From: Symsagittifera roscoffensis
Lineage: Eukaryota > Xenacoelomorpha > Acoela > Convolutidae
NCBI RefSeq assembly: GCF_963678635.1
Contig: NC_087066.1
Span: 44,815,624 to 44,879,623 of the forward strand
Direction: 5' to 3'
Length of the DNA: 64,000 nucleotides
In this document: positions 18,261 through 27,618 of the stretch, in pieces
How positions within the stretch are numbered: position 1 is the first letter of the stretch
Layout: every line of letters begins with the position of its first letter
Made by a program: the position numbers and the translations under genes
Notes under the pieces: model-generated
Databases searched by the model: none
Told to the model about the DNA's origin: nothing
What the model saw: the letters and a program-made list of their open reading frames with translations, nothing else

Positions 18261-21135
18261 CTTAGATATGAAGAAATCCACGGACTCGTGGAACAAGATA
18301 AGAGTCCTGAGACACACTCTTATCCAGTATCTCTTACAACAAAAACGCTTTGGAACGGGAGAAGACGAGACGACAGAAAGAGAGGAAGATGTTAGAAGAC
18401 ATGTTGGAGGCATGCCGCTGTTAACCGATCTGAGCTTGGCTATGAGAACCGATCCCTTGACGCTGATCAGAGGAGTCAAGGAGTTTGTGACGGTGATCTA
18501 TGGACCGGCAGTCACGTTTGCGTTCCCTGGCGTTAAAGTGGAAGCATATAGGAGGTCGGTGCTGCACCTGAACCTCATTTCAGCAGTGGACGGTAATACA
18601 CTGAACTGGTGTGAGCAGCACACATTGCGGAAGCTCATGAGTGAAGATCTGTTGTTTACGAAAATATCAGAGCCAGAGATGACAGTCATCAATTTTGACG
18701 ATCACTTCCGTGATCGCATGGGAGAAGTAGAAAGAGGACACATTGAAGTGTTTCCGAAGCTTTGGAATCTGAGACCCTATAATGAAACGAATGGTGAAAT
18801 AACCAGAGTGCCTCGTCTCACTGCAGCATATCATAAAGTGAGAGAAGAGACGAAGGTTTGGGGTGATTACAAGAAGCTGCCGGAGGCAATCCCTGAATTC
18901 CCTCTGACAAGAAGGATGTTGCTCGGAGCAGTCTCCGTGGTACAAACTCCCAGATTGAGAGCATTCAAAACCAATGAAAGGAGAGTAGAGAATTTCATGG
19001 GAACGATGGATCCATACTTTGTAGGAAGAAATGCTGCCGTGTTACAATACACACGATTTGCATATACGGATCAAGCAACGAGAAGGCGAATAAGCAACGC
19101 CGCGACTCCCAAGCCTGGGAGATTCGACGAGGAATGGACGGGATTATGCTTAGCTCCGATGAGGATGAGAGGCAGGACCGAACTGCCTGAAGCCTCCTTA
19201 ATCCTGACTAGTGTGAAACAGGAGTTGAAAGTGGGAGGAATACTGCAGACGAGAACCTTCCTAGCACCCTTCGGCTGCGAGGAAATCAAAGTGGTCCATG
19301 GAGAAGAGGAAAATAGATCGGCCGGTACATTGCTCATACCGAGATTTCCGGAAGGAGCCGACAATGATGAACAAGGACCCTCGACCTCAAACAAGGATAT
19401 GTCAGAAGGAGATGACGGACAGGGAGGAAGCCGTCAAACCGAAGAACCCATGCAACAAGATGCAAATCAAGCTGGTGGGGAAGACGACAGGGCATCGACA
19501 GGAGGAAAATCCAGCCTGGATTTCAATATCTTCAGTGATCTTGAGAACAATGCAGATACGTTGGAGACGACTGAGCCAGCGGATGAAGGCATCTCGACAC
19601 TGGAGCCTCCGTCAGCCTTTATGGAAATGAAACGGAATTTGCCGGAGAGCAGCTCTCCTGGCAATTCAAGAAATAACGACCAGAGAATCCTCATGGAATC
19701 ACCTAGGAGGAGAAGAATAGAGACCTCAGCCAGAGTACCTTTCTTGGGAACGCTGCCCGAAGAAGAATGTGAAGTACATCACCGAGACCACAAGAGTAGG
19801 ACGGGATGCAAATTAGACAGAGTGGCGTTCATGGAAGAAGTCTGGGCAGTGGTTCAGAGCTATGGGACCCAGTCCATTCTGAAAACGGGTCTCAACCAAC
19901 CCTTGATGAGGGAAGTCCTTGACAAGCTTGATGAGTGTGAAGGGAGACTGAGTGAGTTGTTGATCGACTCGGCCACTGATGAAAGTGAAGCGAATTCTCC
20001 CATCAAGATGACACCGCAGGACGATAAAGGAGAGGTGGTGTATCTGTCAAGAGCCAGGAGAGGGACGATGCGATCAAAATTGGTGATTGATAAAATCAAT
20101 GCGATGAAAATGAAGTTGGGCAGCAGAGTGATACCGAGGAGAGTCGTAAAGACGAAGGTGGATTCGGAGATATCGATGAAAGCTGTTAACTCAGCGAAAA
20201 GGAAACGAGTCGAGGAGGTCATGGATTTGGGGCAAGGTGATTATCAACTGCCTGGCACAGATAAAATGTTAACTGATTTAGCAATCGTGCCACCCATTCT
20301 CATGGCGGGGATAAAGTCAACAGGTTATAAATCCAAAAGGAGTGACCGCACTCTGACTGGAGCAACCTTAGAAATGGAAATACTCAGCCAATGTGGGGAG
20401 AGCGAAATGAAAGACTTTAAGCCATCTCCCATGAATCACGGAAAGGGAAGTGTCGCAGGACAACTAATACCAGTGGAATATAACCGACAAACAGTGTCAG
20501 AGACTGTGTCGATAGATGAACCCGCCGGTAGATACATGGAGATGTTAGAATACCGAAACTCGGCTAGAGGGTATGTGATGGCCCTGGAAGACGAAAAAGC
20601 CATAGAGGGTTATCTGGAAACGATGTTGCAAGGCACCACCCTCAAGCAGAAGGCGTACGGGACTTTAGCGTCGTCTGACATACAGGCAGAAACGATGGAG
20701 CAGTTGGTGAGCCTTCCATGGAAAGCAGTGGTATTAAGGTACTTCGAAGAAGAGATGAGGACTACGCCAAGAATACATGCTCTAGTGGCAGTACCTTACG
20801 TAAGAACAGAGTTACAACTCAGGTTCGCCTGGTGCATGATGGGACTGACTCGCGAAGAAAATGATTCAGAAGAAAGGAAGAGGTCAAAAGAGGAGAAGGT
20901 TTTCCTTATGACGAACCTGAGGGATCTGATAGTCCAAGAGGGAGCAGCAGTAGCGTGTGCGAAGCGGAGAGACGCTCTCTGTTTCATTCGATTCCTGATA
21001 GAGCAGATTTCAGTACCTGCATTGAACACTTGTGTTAAGATGTTGAGGGAAGGCGATGAGCGAGCGAAAGCCTTATTCTTGCTAGCACTGCTGGATATGC
21101 AGCAAAGTAAACCGATGAGGGTGAACATGAAATAA
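17974..21135 (+). CDS. Gene B of copy 3: large accessory protein of unknown function
   Basis: 1,053 open codons, but only from about 18,260 does the protein match copy 2; the first ~95 residues are an out-of-frame extension. Conserved blocks include GGMPLLTDL, IYGPAVTFAFP and, further on, LAPFGCEEIKV against LAPYGLEKVEL of copy 2. The middle (19,340-19,700) is an acidic, low-complexity linker rich in Glu, Ser and Gly, followed by a basic segment (about 20,060-20,220) and a helical C-terminus with CAKRRDALCFIRFL. No catalytic motif, zinc finger, signal peptide or clear membrane segment seen. It ends with TAA, 18 bases before gene C in the same frame; in copy 2 the two are one frame. I do not recognise a family. 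Confidence 0.75.
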   Translation: MDRVLLGKSLPESLALLDKRIPPSSSGSIDSGTNSLVRDIWSREFRERTGDTAHRRNPEPAARWTSDIDCHYPRKLGRTDETDTLSRADERERERNLDMKKSTDSWNKIRVLRHTLIQYLLQQKRFGTGEDETTEREEDVRRHVGGMPLLTDLSLAMRTDPLTLIRGVKEFVTVIYGPAVTFAFPGVKVEAYRRSVLHLNLISAVDGNTLNWCEQHTLRKLMSEDLLFTKISEPEMTVINFDDHFRDRMGEVERGHIEVFPKLWNLRPYNETNGEITRVPRLTAAYHKVREETKVWGDYKKLPEAIPEFPLTRRMLLGAVSVVQTPRLRAFKTNERRVENFMGTMDPYFVGRNAAVLQYTRFAYTDQATRRRISNAATPKPGRFDEEWTGLCLAPMRMRGRTELPEASLILTSVKQELKVGGILQTRTFLAPFGCEEIKVVHGEEENRSAGTLLIPRFPEGADNDEQGPSTSNKDMSEGDDGQGGSRQTEEPMQQDANQAGGEDDRASTGGKSSLDFNIFSDLENNADTLETTEPADEGISTLEPPSAFMEMKRNLPESSSPGNSRNNDQRILMESPRRRRIETSARVPFLGTLPEEECEVHHRDHKSRTGCKLDRVAFMEEVWAVVQSYGTQSILKTGLNQPLMREVLDKLDECEGRLSELLIDSATDESEANSPIKMTPQDDKGEVVYLSRARRGTMRSKLVIDKINAMKMKLGSRVIPRRVVKTKVDSEISMKAVNSAKRKRVEEVMDLGQGDYQLPGTDKMLTDLAIVPPILMAGIKSTGYKSKRSDRTLTGATLEMEILSQCGESEMKDFKPSPMNHGKGSVAGQLIPVEYNRQTVSETVSIDEPAGRYMEMLEYRNSARGYVMALEDEKAIEGYLETMLQGTTLKQKAYGTLASSDIQAETMEQLVSLPWKAVVLRYFEEEMRTTPRIHALVAVPYVRTELQLRFAWCMMGLTREENDSEERKRSKEEKVFLMTNLRDLIVQEGAAVACAKRRDALCFIRFLIEQISVPALNTCVKMLREGDERAKALFLLALLDMQQSKPMRVNMK

Positions 21136-21153
21136 CCCGAGGAATTAGAACCC

Positions 21154-23310
21154 ATGAGAAAGATAGACGAAATCAGGAGATTCTCAAACAAGGAGCTGAG
21201 ACTTGCTAAAGAATCTATGGGGGCATTGCCGAAATCCAGTGAATACTGTGGACCGATCAAGAAGAAATCGTATAGCTACGTATCCGGGATCATAGGGATA
21301 GCGTACACACCTTTCCTCAGTGAAGACATACGCGATTGCTTCTTCGATTGCGAGCAGGCGGTGTTGCTAAGATTCTGGACGTCCAGAATTGTAACGATTA
21401 AGAGCGTTAACAATCCACAGGCCAAATTGGGACTGGTCTTGGAAGAAGAGGTGACTGCACCTTCAGTACCAAAATCTGATAAAAGAGTGGAGTTTGGGTT
21501 GGGATTCTCAGATGAGTTACTGAGAACGAGCTTGATGGCAGTGTGGGAATTGATGAGGCCATCATGGTGTCCTAGTCCCAACGCTGACTCGATATTGCGA
21601 GCGACACAAGACGTGCAGAGGGAACTGAATGCAGACTGTAACCTGCGTGACCTCAACATCATATATAATGTGATGATAACGGCCTCTAGGAGCAATGGAG
21701 AAGATAAAGTGGAGTTGCCTGGCTGGGGACCAGAAGACTGGGTCAAACCTGGTAGCTGTCTGGTGGAAGTCTGTGGACTGGAAGGTCACGTTTGTGGAAG
21801 TCTGGACTGTGTGAAGAACCTGGAGAAAGAACACAAAAAATTGACGGTATTATTTGGAAACGTAGTGATGAAAGCAAGAACAGAGACGGAACTGATAGCA
21901 GATTGCCATGGAGGAACCGAGGTGAATCTAGTGACTGCACTAGGATTCTACAGCATGTTTGGTTCTTTAGAGTCACTATTGAATCTAGAACAGAAACATG
22001 AGATGGTCACAGCCATCAGTGTAGAAGTATTCCCAGGAGTTCTGCAGACTGAGCAGAAATACATAGGAAAATGGAGGGAAGCAATCGAGACGGAAATGAA
22101 CATCAGACACAGTGAGACTTTTTGTAGACCATCAGGAGCACGATATTTGGTAGGTTCAACATTGGCTCCAATGTGCAAGAGCAGATACCCTGTACATTTC
22201 GTGGCTGTGGACGTAAAGAGTACGAGAACGATCGTGGATCAAGCCTTCTCAGTGCCGAAGTGTGTGAGACTGGCGAGAATGTCCGAGAAGTCTTACGAGT
22301 TGCTATGTAAGATCTTCTCAGCAGTTCCAGAGAGAACCAAGGAAGAGTTGGAGTCAATGCTAGGAAAGAAGTTCATGGGATATGTGAGCGGGAACTTCAG
22401 TGACTTTGAGAGACAGAAACAGAGAGGATCAACTGTCACAGATTACAATGCAGTGGACGAGAATGATGAAGTCCACCGAGTGATGATGGAAGTGGAACCA
22501 TTACTGGAAGCTTCGGGAAAACGTAATTGGAGGAGCATCATGTTGACACATGACGAGTTTCCCTGCCACTGCTTGCTGCAGACTTGGTGGTATCCCAAGC
22601 GTAGTAATTTGATGTTGATCTGGGACTCTGGAGAGCTGCTCTCCATGGGTTTACCAGATTCATCACAGCCCATAACAATAGTGATAGTGGGAGTTATGAT
22701 GGCGATACGATGGCTGGAAGCTCATGTGAGAGAAAATAATAGACAGGAGGCACCGACGAGAGAACAGTTGCGGAAATTAGATTGTCTAAAAGATTTAGAT
22801 CTTTTTGAGACAATGTGCAAAATTCTAAACATTCCGATGGAAGTGAAGAAGATATGGGCAAGAAAACGATTGATACCATGGTTCAGAGTCAACATGACTG
22901 CATGGTTGTACGAATATGCGAAAAACCATATGTCGAAGCACGGCAGGGTGTACAGTGAATATCAGCTGGACATTGGAGCAGAAACTTTCAAGCGAGCTCT
23001 CGTGACTCATCGGAATGCAGTGACCACCGCTGTGAAAAGAATTTCCAGAACGAGTGAACGTAGTGGAAAGGAGAAGTCAGAGATGTTAAAGGAAGATTTG
23101 GAGAAAAACGTGACGTTGTGTCTCCACATCAGCTTCTGCAGGAACAGAGAATCTAACGTGAATCCCCTACCTTGTTGCAAACAGAGGGTAGAAGAGCAGA
23201 AGTGTTGGAGGACGGCTTCCAGCAGCATCAGGATAGCTAACGACGTGTTGCAGGATTCGGAAACTGAGAGTGCAGAGTCAGTATCACAGGAGGAAGAAAT
23301 GGAACATTGA
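21154..23310 (+). CDS. Gene C of copy 3: large accessory protein of unknown function
   Basis: 718 open codons, in frame with gene B and possibly its natural continuation. Blocks shared with copy 2 (45,440-47,440): RRFSNKEL, YVSGIIGIAYTPF, the AFSVPKCVRLARMS stretch, LEASGKRNWRSIMLTHDEFPCH, a PKRSNLMLIWD strand, and ALVTHRNAVTTAVKR. The C-terminus is acidic (ESAESVSQEEEMEH). Several Cys are present but in no zinc-finger spacing I recognise. No signal peptide; a hydrophobic stretch PITIVIVGVMMAI (about residue 510) could be a buried strand or a short membrane helix. The intact 2.1-kb frame, beside decayed copies, shows the element inserted recently or the frame was under selection until then. 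Family unknown. Confidence 0.8.
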   Translation: MRKIDEIRRFSNKELRLAKESMGALPKSSEYCGPIKKKSYSYVSGIIGIAYTPFLSEDIRDCFFDCEQAVLLRFWTSRIVTIKSVNNPQAKLGLVLEEEVTAPSVPKSDKRVEFGLGFSDELLRTSLMAVWELMRPSWCPSPNADSILRATQDVQRELNADCNLRDLNIIYNVMITASRSNGEDKVELPGWGPEDWVKPGSCLVEVCGLEGHVCGSLDCVKNLEKEHKKLTVLFGNVVMKARTETELIADCHGGTEVNLVTALGFYSMFGSLESLLNLEQKHEMVTAISVEVFPGVLQTEQKYIGKWREAIETEMNIRHSETFCRPSGARYLVGSTLAPMCKSRYPVHFVAVDVKSTRTIVDQAFSVPKCVRLARMSEKSYELLCKIFSAVPERTKEELESMLGKKFMGYVSGNFSDFERQKQRGSTVTDYNAVDENDEVHRVMMEVEPLLEASGKRNWRSIMLTHDEFPCHCLLQTWWYPKRSNLMLIWDSGELLSMGLPDSSQPITIVIVGVMMAIRWLEAHVRENNRQEAPTREQLRKLDCLKDLDLFETMCKILNIPMEVKKIWARKRLIPWFRVNMTAWLYEYAKNHMSKHGRVYSEYQLDIGAETFKRALVTHRNAVTTAVKRISRTSERSGKEKSEMLKEDLEKNVTLCLHISFCRNRESNVNPLPCCKQRVEEQKCWRTASSSIRIANDVLQDSETESAESVSQEEEMEH

Positions 23311-24120
23311 CGAATGGCCGAAAAAAGAGATGAAATTAGAAGAATTTAGAAGTTTTAGAACTTCTAAACGACAAAAAAAGAAGAAAACAAAGGAGTGATG
23401 AAGAGAAAGTTAAAACTCAGAATTGTTTTATGTGTGTGAAAAAACTCAAGTGAGAAACCAAGCAACCATGTTGTAATTGAAAACTGAAACATTTAGTTGA
23501 GTTTTTGAAATTGTTGCATTTATAAATTTGCATTTTGATTTTAATTGAGTGGCTTCAGAGACACTTACTTACTTCTTATTTAGAAAGGCTTGAGTGAAGG
23601 AGTATATTTAAATATTCCAGCCTACATGACTGTTTTTAATCAGCTAGGAGAACTGATCACTTTGTGGTGACATGGAAGGCTTGGGTAATCTCTCGAAGAG
23701 GGAGATTGTTTCATTGTTCTTTCTAACCACAGAGTTTCTTAGTTTTAATATTCAGGACAATAACAAGCAAGATTTCCGAAGGGAAAAAGCATAGTAGGAT
23801 AATTTTAGCTTGTTGGTTGGCAGGACTGTCCTGCAAACCAACACCTTTTAAATCTAAGAGAAAAAGTTTTTATCCTGACATTGACATTGGAAGTCGGAAA
23901 ATATGTTTTATCTTAGGTCATATCCTCAATGTGCAGATTAATGAAAGAATTTGAAGGCTATAGTGATGTGGTATGATGCCATTTATATTCTGCAGTGAGT
24001 CGATGTGACGTGGATAAAAGTAATTTCCTGCATTTTGTAAATTCTGTTCGATTACACTGTAGCTATTTTACGAACATTGCGTGATTCAATGAGGACATTG
24101 ACCGGACTGTCCGGGGATTA
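23311..24120. other. 3' untranslated region of copy 3 with a 31-base palindrome
   Basis: AT-rich, no gene. At 23,812-23,842 a near-perfect inverted repeat (15-base arms, one mismatch, single central base; core GGCAGGACTGTCCTGC). No convincing polypurine tract precedes the 3' LTR; the last bases are CCGGGGATTA. Confidence 0.65.
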
Positions 24121-24457
24121 TGTGACATTCGACCAGAATGGACAAAATGCAATCTCTGCAGTTTAGGAATTTTTAGCTGCGAACCTTCCGAGTTAGTGAT
24201 TTTGAAGGATTAACGACAATATTCGGATGATTAGTAGAACGGTGAAGGTCAAGATATTCTGGTATTTTGAAATTTTAAATTTTCGAAGTGATGACGTAGC
24301 ATTTCTGAGAAACGTCGGAAACTGCCATTTTGGCAAAAGAGCTAAAAAGCAACAGAAGAGCTAAAAAGCAACCTACCTTATTTGCGATTGCGAGAACAAC
24401 GGAAACTGTGATTAAGAAACGACAACGAATCGCGGAGTTAACAGAGAACGTTCCGAG

Positions 24458-24489
24458 TTGCAACTATTGTGTCGCTACAATAGTTGCAA
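24458..24489. other. Perfect 13-bp hairpin in the 3' LTR
   Basis: Arms 24,458-24,470 (TTGCAACTATTGT) and 24,477-24,489, loop GTCGCT. Could act in the RNA or in transcription control; no evidence for either. Confidence 0.85.
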
Positions 24490-24976
24490 GGCCGTTGCGA
24501 ACAACGGTGAAGGGTGGAAGACATCCTTCCGGGTTACGGAGAAATCAAGTTTAACGTGCTTGATTCAGTGGATTCAAGAATCCGGAAGGGTTTCGGGACT
24601 GAGACTTTTATCATTTTATATGAACTTTTAGCTTCCTTGTCATGTCCTGAATTGAATTTAATTAACAACTGGAATCATTTTGATAAGGATGAGAAGCTAG
24701 GAGTTGGGGGAAAGGGTTGATCCATCTTCGATGGAGATGATGATTTTTATCTACTGAACAAAAACAATAATAATTCAATAAGTAGGAGTAGCCTTGTTTT
24801 TAGGAGTGACCTCGTGGTCTGGGGATACTGAGACCCAGCCATGAGCTCACTATTTCTGCATGTAATTAAGTTAATTTGAGTGTTTTGACCGAAGCCGAAA
24901 GCAGTAACGTTTTTTGTCGACCCGATGTTAGAAAATACCACCGAAAGTACTGGCTTGGTAGAGACGGTGAAAAGCA

Positions 24977-24982
24977 TATAAA
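24977..24982 (+). promoter_or_regulatory. Putative TATA box of the copy 3 LTR
   Basis: TATAAA in the sense direction, 80 bases before the LTR end, a usual position for an LTR promoter. The matching region of the 5' LTR was not found, so this copy may not drive the internal genes. Confidence 0.45.
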
Positions 24983-25062
24983 GCTCTGTTTAGACGTTAG
25001 CCAGTCGTCTTAGGACTTAGTTTTATTTTCCGTCGATATGTATCTTCCGGGCGAATGTTACA

Positions 25063-25194
25063 CTTCTTCTCTACCTCATCAACACTCTGATCTGGTGTCT
25101 CAAGACCAATTTCTATAGCAGGTTCCGTTTGTCCCTCCTCAGCGCTCACTTTCGTCTTGTTCTCTTTTGCGCTTCGTGTGTTGACCATGCTCAC
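25063..25194 (-). pseudogene. Start of gag of copy 1, cut off by the nested element
   Basis: Encodes MSMVNTRSAKENKTK and ends in DEVEKK exactly where the nested LTR begins. Copy 2 begins its gag with MVNTRS (ATG at 29,781) followed by LETPEQSIDERERNTTEST; joining this piece with 10,696 restores the same length. The more likely start is the second Met (25,188), shared with copy 2. The frame read beyond 25,063 into the LTR is not original. Confidence 0.85.
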
Positions 25195-25559
25195 TGAAAA
25201 GTTCTTTCTTGTTATTCTTGGGTCAAACGGTGTTACCTTTCGTTGCGACGAGTTATGATTTGTCTTTGACTCCTTTACTCTTTTTTTCTGATATCGGTAT
25301 CCTACTCCGCCTCATGATATTTATTTACAATTGCTTTTTTTAAAAATATTATTATTTACAAATTTCTATTATAAGGATAAAAATTCTAAATAAAAACGTT
25401 CCTATTTCCCTTTAAAAAAAAATTTTCAATTCGTGATTTTATTAGAACGGATCTTTCGCGATTTAATCGTTCGGACCGGTCCTTTTGCTCTTTATTTGAG
25501 CGTTGAACTATTTCGCACTGTCCCTAGACCTTTTGGTACCGTCACACAACTTTTTTGTA
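25195..25559. other. Leader of copy 1 upstream of gag, no gene
   Basis: Untranslated region of copy 1 reading leftwards; AT-rich, nothing else recognised. Confidence 0.5.
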
Positions 25560-26336
25560 CCCCTTAAGACTTCCTGGTACTGTCCCAAGACTTCTATGTA
25601 CTGTCCCAAGACTCTCTCGTGCTGTCCCAAGACTTCCCTGAACTGTCCCAAGTTTTCCTCGTGCTGTCCCAAGACTATTAGGTACAGTCCCAAGACTTCT
25701 CTTTACTGTCCCAAGACTTCTCTTGTGTTGTCCCAAGACTGTTCTGTCCCAAGACTGTATTGTCCCAAGACTACTGTCCCAAGACCACTGTCCCAAGACC
25801 GCACTATCCCAAGACTGCTGTCCCAAAACTACTGTCCCAAGACTACTGTTCCAAGACTGTACTGTCCCAAGACTGCACTGTCCCAAGACCACTGTCCCAA
25901 GACTACTGTTCCAAGACTGTACTGTCCCAAGACTGCACTGTCCCAAGACCACTGTCCCAAGACTGCTGTCCCAAGACCACTTTCCCAAGACTGCACTGTC
26001 CCAAGACTATTGTCCCAAGACTGTACTGTCCCAAGACCACCGTCCCAAGACCACTGTCCCAAGACTGCTGTCCCAAGACCACTTTCCCAAGACTGCGCTG
26101 TCCCAAGACTATTGTCCCAAGACTTTACTGTCCCAAGACCACCGTCCCAAGACCACTGTCCCAAGACTGTACTGTCCCAAGACCGCACTATCCCAAGACC
26201 ACCGTCCCAAGACTACTGTCCCAAGACTGCACAGTCCCATGACCACTGTCCCAAGATTGTACTGTCCCAAGGCCGCACTGTCCCATAACCACTGTCCCAA
26301 GACTGTACTGTCCCAAGGCCACACTAACCCAAGACT
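25560..26336. repeat. Minisatellite with CCCAAGACTGT core in the copy 1 leader
   Basis: Dozens of units of 14-16 bases (CTGTCCCAAGAC plus 2-4 bases), at first about 30 bases apart, then dense. Higher-order structure: a perfect 60-base unit twice at 25,843-25,962 and an approximately 102-base unit from 25,977 repeated from 26,079. Open frames on both strands here are by-products of the repeat. Confidence 0.93.
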
Positions 26337-27270
26337 CTTCGGTCCTGTCCCATGACTTCTCTACCAAGTGTTGGGATAGTGGGAACTCTTCTCTTTCGTT
26401 GTCGGAACTCTTGAACCACTGTACCTGGTACCACCGCTTGAGCTCTAGTAAAAAATTTTCCAAAAAAAAACCAACCTAACTGACCAAAAGTTTCAATTAC
26501 TAACCCCCCTGTATTTACCTCACTTTTAATATTTTGATGCAAGTTGACACCCAACTTGTTCGGGGGTGTCTTGTGATCACCTGTTTGTTCAAAACCCATT
26601 AAAATTTTTCACCAAAAACGTGAAAAGTTAAACAGGGAAAAAATGATAAAAACAGGAAGATAAACCCACCTAAAATTCAAAGGTGACTTGTGTCAACCAT
26701 TTATTAGAAAAAACGTCTGGTACCTGATTGCCACGCGTTTTCCTCCCCCTGCTAGCAATCTTATGGGGTATCAAAAAAATCGTCTACTTCCGTTCCCCCC
26801 ATCCAATCCGACCAGGGTACCTACCTTAATTCGATCTTAAATTTGGATATCCGCTTCCTATAATCAACGCGTGTAAGACTCTAATGTAACTAAATCGACG
26901 ATGTCGATCAATTAGTTACCCTAATAAGTCCCCCTTTTTACAATTTACAACCGCGAACCTCTAACCTAACCAGCCCCCTTCTAACCTCCCCCTTCTTTAG
27001 CCCCCCCGTTAAGCCGAAAATTACCTTAAGCGCCGGGTGCTAAACCTCTTGAGAGAAAACCGTAGAACCTGTTTCCAGGCTCTGCTTGAGTAAAAACGTT
27101 CCTCAAAACAGTGGGGTTTCGCCTATCCAATTTTACTTTTGTCTCCTATAATGTAATGTGGATTTTAACGATACCCGTTTGACCAACTTGAGAACACCCG
27201 CGTCCTCTCTTTTTGTTCTGATTCCGTGCTGGTTGTCTCCTTGACGTGTCCTGCACCTGATCACCAGCAC
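26337..27270. other. Noncoding region between minisatellite and 69-base repeats
   Basis: No gene seen. A TGGTACCAGG on the minus strand near 26,431 could be a primer-binding site for copy 1, but I see no clear LTR end beside it. An imperfect hairpin (TAACTAA ... TTAGTTA) lies near 26,890-26,922. Confidence 0.4.
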
Positions 27271-27466
27271 CACTTTCCCACTTCGCTGGTCGCCTGTTCC
27301 AGTCAAGTCTCCTAATGGTCCAGCTAAGTCCCTGTGAACCACTTTCCTGCTCGACTGGTCACCTCTTCCAATTAAGTCTCCTAGTGGTCCAGTTAAGTCC
27401 CTGTGAACCACTTTCCTACTCGACTGGTCGCCTCTTCCGGTTAAGTCTCCTAGTGGTCCAGCTAAG
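27271..27466. repeat. 69-base tandem repeat, 2.8 copies
   Basis: Units at 27,271-27,339, 27,340-27,408 and partial 27,409-27,466, each starting CACTTTCC and containing CTGGTCgCCT and AAGTCTCCTA. On the minus strand the unit gives a 23-residue repeat (GPLGDL, GDQSSRKVVHRDL) inside an open frame 27,133-27,528; probably a by-product. Confidence 0.9.
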
Positions 27467-27548
27467 TTGCACGCTATCTGAAAACCCTTAAGAACGCCCC
27501 ACACTCGGCACCTTATTAAAATGCTCAATTGATCGAAACGATCGGTCT

Positions 27549-27618
27549 TATAAAAACAGTATGGGTATACTATTTAATTAAAATAAAGGTTTGATCCAAC
27601 TAATCTGGTATCAAAGTC
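27549..27618 (+). promoter_or_regulatory. LTR-like promoter, polyadenylation signal and primer-binding-site-like sequence
   Basis: TATAAAA at 27,549-27,555, AATAAA at 27,582-27,587, then TGGTATCAAAGTC at 27,606-27,618, which resembles a primer-binding site for an initiator-Met-type tRNA. Together this looks like the end of an LTR on the plus strand belonging to an unrelated or truncated element. No partner LTR seen. Confidence 0.35.

Larger units (their letters stand above)
10697..25062 (+). mobile_element. Copy 3: nested 14.4-kb LTR-bounded element carrying genes A, B and C but no gag-pol
   Basis: Starts TGTGACATTCG and ends CGAATGTTACA, an 11-base terminal inverted repeat with one mismatch. 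The first ~220 bases recur directly at 24,121 with about 11 mismatches, and a second block (11,925-12,005) recurs at about 24,525-24,595, so both ends are LTR. The flanks fit a 3-base duplication of CTT, and copy 1's Gag reads through correctly when the unit is removed. Inside are a noncoding 2.9-kb leader, the last ~93 codons of Pol, then genes A, B and C in the same direction. With no gag, protease, RT or integrase it can only move with proteins supplied by another element. Confidence 0.82.
24121..25062 (+). repeat. 3' LTR of copy 3 (942 bases)
   Basis: Begins TGTGACATTCG and ends CGAATGTTACA; about 95% identical to the 5' end over the first 220 bases. Contains a short tandem repeat (AAGAGCTAAAAAGCAAC, near 24,337-24,372), one CCGGAAGGG motif, and a TATA box at 24,977. 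Confidence 0.82.
1..25194 (-). mobile_element. Copy 1: Ty3/gypsy-type LTR element with accessory genes, split by a nested insertion
   Basis: Reading leftwards from 25,194 the order is Gag start, (14.4-kb insertion 10,697-25,062), rest of Gag with two CCHC knuckles, aspartic protease, reverse transcriptase, RNase H, DDE integrase, macrodomain-like C-terminus, then gene A leaving the window at base 1. Protease before RT and RT-RNase H before integrase is the Ty3/gypsy order. The reading frame is broken by several single-base shifts and stops, found by comparison with copy 2 (27,952-48,631). Its 5' leader lies at 25,195 and beyond; its own LTRs are not identified and its 3' end is outside the window. 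Its internal length without the insertion exceeds 10.8 kb. Confidence 0.88.

Noticed and set aside
15556-23310. Envelope gene in genes A-C
   Set aside because: No signal peptide, furin-like site or terminal membrane anchor seen.
25560-26336. CRISPR-like array
   Set aside because: Units are contiguous and variable with no unique spacers of constant length; it is a minisatellite in an animal genome.
25503-26355. Open frames of 119-261 codons on both strands in the CCCAAGAC minisatellite
   Set aside because: Their peptides are simple products of the repeat and exist in several frames at once; no start context or homology.
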